Part shown: positions 51,901 through 57,500 of the stretch, in pieces
Layout: the number at the start of each line of letters is the position of its first letter
How positions within the stretch are numbered: the first letter of the stretch is position 1
Assembly: GCA_905221605.1 (NCBI GenBank)
Contig: CAJNDS010001001.1
Coordinates: 869,049 to 933,048 of the forward strand
Length of the DNA: 64,000 nucleotides
Direction: 5' to 3'
Source: Symbiodinium natans
Lineage: Eukaryota; Sar; Dinophyceae; Suessiales; Symbiodiniaceae
The notes under the pieces: generated by a model
What the model was told of the DNA's origin: nothing
Databases searched by the model: none
Seen by the model: only the letters and a program-made list of their open reading frames with translations
Translations under genes and position numbers: made by a program

Positions 51901-54551
51901 AAACCCTAAACCCTGAACCCTGAACCCTGAACCCTGAACCTTTCAGCGGCCAAGCCTCAGCTTAAATTTCAGAGGCGGTGGGGTTCAGGGCATCGGGGTG
52001 TGGGCTGAGCAGAGGGGTACCTTATTGGGGTCCTGATTGTAAGGGGATCCTACTATTTAGGGTCTATATTTGGGGTCCCTTATTTCCGTAACCCTAAACC
52101 CTAAACCCTAATCCCTAAACCCTAAACCCTAAACCCCCCACATGGGCACTCATCACCCGGCCTTTTTCTCCACCCTCTCGCCAGAGGAGGCCGCCGTCTC
52201 CGGTGTCTCGTCGGAGCCCGAGCGCTCCTTGTGTAATGGGTTTAGGGTTTAGGGTTTACGGGGGTTATTATGGCATACATATAAAGGGACCCTAAGGGAA
52301 TAAGATGAGTCATTTTTCCAACCCCTATAGTAGAGCAGGGTCGGCCCTGGAATTTGAAAAAGCTATACAACTCAAAGCCCTTTCAACCCTAAACCCTAAA
52401 CTGCTAAACCCTAAACCCTTAACCCTACACCCCAAAGAAGCATCCAGCCCCTTCCGGCTCTTCTAGAAATCACGCAGGCAGAACCTGTCAGGGAGATCTG
52501 GGGAGTGGGGCGCCCAGAGCTTCAACGGTTAGGCTTGTGAACCTCGTGTTGCATCCGGGATCTTCGCAACATCCGCCGGCTTGGGGCTTTTAGGGTTTAG
52601 GGTTTAGGGTTGAGGGTTTAGGGTTTAGGGTTTAGGTTTCAGGGTTTGGGGCAAGGTCAAATCTCTTGCAGCAGAGTGGCAGTGGAAGCTTTTGGGTTCC
52701 GGGTACCCTCCCTGTTCAGACTCATAACACCCTCAAGTAATTGAGGGGCATGACCCTTGACCTTGTTCCCCTACATAACCCCCTTTATAACGCTTTTGTA
52801 GTCCCTATCCTAGGTAGCCCCTGAAAACGCCCCCAACGAACCTCTAAGGTCCCTAATACGGGTCCCTCCTCCACTTTGGAGGTTCATTGTACTTATTAAC
52901 CAACTTTAACTGTACTTATAACCCACTTATAAGCCCCTCAAGTGCCCTACATGGTTATAAGTACAGTTGTAAGTACAGCTATACTTGGCTATGAATATGA
53001 ACCAAACTCTAAATCCTAAACCCTAAACAAGGTCCATAAACCTCCACCCTAAACCCTAAACCCTAAACCCTAAACCCGAGACCCTAAACCCTAAGCCCTG
53101 CTCCAAGTAGTCCCCTGACTCAAGCAGCCAAGGCGCCGCAGCCTTCTGGTCCGATGCGTTGTTTGACTCATCTTGCTCCCCATGGAGGTCTGCGTCTGCC
53201 AGAAACAGCCCTAAACCCTAAAACCCTAAACCCTAAACCCTAAACCCTTTTTGAACCCGGGCTCTCTGAGGTGCTGGAGCAGAAGCGTCACTGACGCTTG
53301 CAGCAACACAGAGGACATGGTTACCCCCCGACTGTGCTCCAGCAAAACTCGCGACCGCTAGATCCCAGCCGAAACCCTAAACCCTAAACCCCAAACCCTA
53401 AACCCTAAACCCTAAACCCCAAACCCGAAACCCGAAACCCTAAACCCTCACGCTAACAAGCCCTACCTCTTGAGAGGATGTGGACCTCCACCTTCGCACA
53501 CTTCTACACGTGCAAGACTGAAGCAAAAAGCCAGATATACATATCAACAGATACACGCGTACGGGTGTGTACGTTTACAGAGAGGGAGATATACATATAC
53601 ATATATATATATATATACGTATGCATACAAAAATATCTAAAACAAACAAACACACAAACAAACGAACGAACGAACAAACGAACAAACACACAAACAAAAA
53701 AACAACAAAAACAAACAAAAACAAAAACGAACAAGAACAAAAACAAACAAACAAACAAACAAACAACCAAACAAACAAACAAAGACACCATAAAGGAATT
53801 AATGAAGAAAGATACGAAGACAGAAAGAAATAAAGAACGAACGAAAGGAATAAATAACGAAAGACGAGAAGAAAGAAACAACGATATACATATTTATATA
53901 TATATATGTATAAAGACAGAGGGAGAGAGTGCACTGAAATGCTGGCGCATAACATCTTTCGGGAGGGACGTGTGTGTTGGGAGTTTGGGAGACTTCATTC
54001 AGTTTCGGTGAACAGCTTGCTCAACAGGGGGGAAAAGGATGGGGTGATCATGGGTAGGTTTTTGTTGAAAGCTACCGCCGACTAGGCATTAAACCCCCCC
54101 CATTACAAAAAAACAAAAAGAAAAACATCCCGGAACCAACTATCAACCACGCCTCAATAAAAACACTGAAATTTCGATGAACGTGGTTTGCTTTCAGGGT
54201 TTTCTCTCCCGCAACAAGCCTACAGCTCCCCCAAGCCCTCTGCAGTTGTACTTTTCGGCCCCTTTTTTGTCGGAGAGATTGAACCAATCAAGGGGGTGAC
54301 GTCGGCAGGAGCAGGGGGGCGGGGGGGGGTATTTCATGACAAGTGAACATTCAGTCATGCCTCACTAGAGCACCCTTAAGCCCTGTAAGAGCCCTAAACC
54401 CTAAACCCTAAACCCCCTGCCTTCCGAAGTCGAGTCTTCCAATGCTTCGGTATTGGTGTGGTTGGCAATCTTCCAGCTGCGCTGGATGGTCCTTCAGCTA
54501 GACCCAAGAGTAGGGTTTAGGGTTTAGGGTTTAGGGTTTAGGGTTTAGGGT

Positions 54552-54597
<46 letters not shown>

Positions 54598-57500
54598 GGT
54601 TTAGGGTTTAGGGTTTAGGGTTTAGGGTTTAGGGTTTAGAGTATCCGAGGAATAAAAAGGGTTCAGGGTTTAGGGTTAAACTCAAGAGGAGTATTTTGAG
54701 GAATAAAAAGGGGTTCAGGGTTTAGGGTTAGGACTCAAGAGGAGTATTTTGAGGAATAAAAGGGGTTCAGGGTTTAGGGTTAGACTCAAGAGGAGTATTT
54801 TGAGGAACAAAAAGGGGTTCAGGGTTTAGGGTTAGACTCAAGAGTAACCCAGGGATAAACAGGGTGCCCTTTTTGGTTGAAACGCTTGGAATTACGATAA
54901 GCGCACCCTTTTGTGGGTTGGTTACTTTATAAGGGAAACCATTACCCTAAACCCTAAACCCTAAACCCCAAACCCTAAACCCTTAAACAAAAGGGTAAAG
55001 GGTACCACTGGGTTACCAAGAACGTGAAGAAATGAATGAGGTGGGCCTACTCTGGATCCGAGAGGCCCTAAACGCTAGAAAGCCATGTCTTCGAACTTCC
55101 ACTACCCTAAGCCTAGTGACCCTCAACCCTAACCCCGAAGAACCCTTAACCCTAGCCCCCAAACTTCGACTTAGGGTCTTAGGGTTTATGGGTTCTAGGG
55201 TTTATGGGTTTACGGGTTTATGGGTTCGGGTTTAGGGATCAGGGTTTCGGGTTTAGGGTTTAGGGTACCTCAACCCTGTAAGAGCCTTAAACCTTAGACC
55301 CCCACCCAGAGAATAGCAAGGGCACCCCCACCATCTGCATTTGCCCACGGCCCAGACTCCAGCTACGATACTATTCACCTGTAGGTCCCGGAGGAAGTTT
55401 AGGGTTTAGGGTTTAGGGTTCAGGACTTATGGACCCAGATTGACCACCTTTTCTGCTCAAAAGGTTGTTGTCGCCTAGCACGCTGCTTAGAGGCTCTTTT
55501 TGTTGCCGCCCCGCCTAGCGGAACTGCACGTCCACTTTGTAGGGGTTTGGCTTGATTCGGGAGAGGAAAGCCGTAGACTAGCTGCAATTCAAATGCGTCA
55601 CGCATATAGGGGTTTAGGGTTTATCTACTGCTTACTTAAGACTTAAGAACCCCCAAAAATCAATTCATATTCTTCCCTATAAGGGTAATAAGGGGATGTT
55701 TCATTTTTTGGGGTTCATAAGCAAATAGTACTTACAGGGTTGGTTAGCTTTGAGACTATAAAGGAAGGGAACCTTAGCTGATACGGATGGGGGTTTTGGG
55801 GTGGGGGGTTTCACAAGCACGGGCAGTTCCTCAAATCATGGTCCCTGTTGGGGGATTCCTAACCCAAGCAGAAACCAGATTGAAATCAACCGCAGATGGC
55901 TTTTGGGAACAGTATCCCCAAAACCCTAAACCCCTCTACACTGCCGCCGCGCCACTTGATCCGCGAGCCCAGCTCGTTCCGGCAGTACACGATGGCACCG
56001 CCGATGTAGTTGAGCATCGCGACAAGCCCTAAACGGACACTGTGGCTAAGTTTAGGCTTTGGGGTTTTTAGGGTTTAGGATTCGGGGTTCAGGGTTTGGG
56101 GTTTCGGGTTTAGGGTTTGCGGTTTAGGGTTAAGGTTTTAGGGTTTCGGGTTTGGGGTTTAGGGCAATCGAATACTAAAGTAACGTTGTAGGAACATTTG
56201 AAATGACAACGGCCACAACAATATTGGCCACATTCATCACAACAACAGTGACCATGAACAATGCTGTGAATAAGAAGCATCATCATAATCCTGGGCACCA
56301 TTCTGCAAAATCAGAATAACAGCCACACTTCTCATCTGAAAACATGAACAAAATGCCATAATCATCACAACAAAATTAAGTTCAAAAAGGACAAGAACAA
56401 TAACAACAACAATAATCAGTATACACAAAAAGACACACACACACACACGCACATCTATCCTATCTATACATGATGATACTACCAAGAATACTTGGAGGTT
56501 CATGGGTACTTATAGTAGGGGTACCAGTGGGACAGGTATGGTTATGACCTTATTTTAAGTACATACCAAGTAGCCCTAAACACTAAAAACCCTAAACCCT
56601 AAACCCGAAACCCCCAAGTAACTGGACATCCTGGGGTCGCCCAAAAGCCGTTGCTTGCTGCGCCTGTGCGGACCTCGGAGGTGAAGTCCCGGCCCAACTC
56701 CGCCTCGATGCTGTTCAAGATGGCCTCGGATACGTGGTTTCGGGATTCGGGCCAGGGTTTAGGATTTAGGGTTTAGGGCTTAGGGTTGAGGGTTTAGGGT
56801 TAAGGGTTTAGGGTTTAGTATCGGGGTTGAGGGCCTAAGGTCTAGGGAGTTTTGAGGGCTGGGAGATCCGTTCCCTCGATGCAAAGGGAGCTCGGGGCTG
56901 GTCTTCGGGAAAGGTCGTGGTGACAAATTTAGCACCTCAGCTGACTTTCTCTGGAGCTGTCCCCATGTGTGCGTGTTGGCGTGGCTGATGGATAAAGAGG
57001 GTGTCTTGAGGCTAAAACCCTAAACCCTAAACTCAGGACCTCGGCCGCCCCCCTACGTTGGGCGGGCGCTCCTTAATCCCTTCTGGTTCCCTGGGCCTGG
57101 CCCCTCTGGCCCCCTTTGACCCTTCCCCTCCTACCTCCTGAATGAGTTTTTTGGCTGTTGCCTGAGTTTAGGCCTAAACCCTACAAGGAATAGGTTTGGG
57201 TGGCTTTGCCGCCTTGCACGGCATGGGGTGGGAGCAAAGTGTTAGATGGCCCTCCACAATCGGGCCAAAGCTGCTCTTCGCACCTCACGAAGCTCTCGAG
57301 CTTGTTCCGATACCTAACCTTCACAGCACCTACGCCCTATCACAGCAAACCCTAAACCCTAAACCTTAACCTCTAAACCCTAACCCTCAACCGTGGACCC
57401 TGAACCTTAGCCCCTGAACCAAAAACCCTGAGCCTGCCTTCAACCGACCCCTGAAGATCTCTAGGAGCCAGCACCGACTCATACAGCAAATGAACCTCAG

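Noticed and set aside
53478-54011. 177-codon open frame, second longest in the window
   Set aside because: It runs through AAAC/AT repeats giving Lys/Asn/Thr strings; the opposite strand is also open. Compositional artefact.
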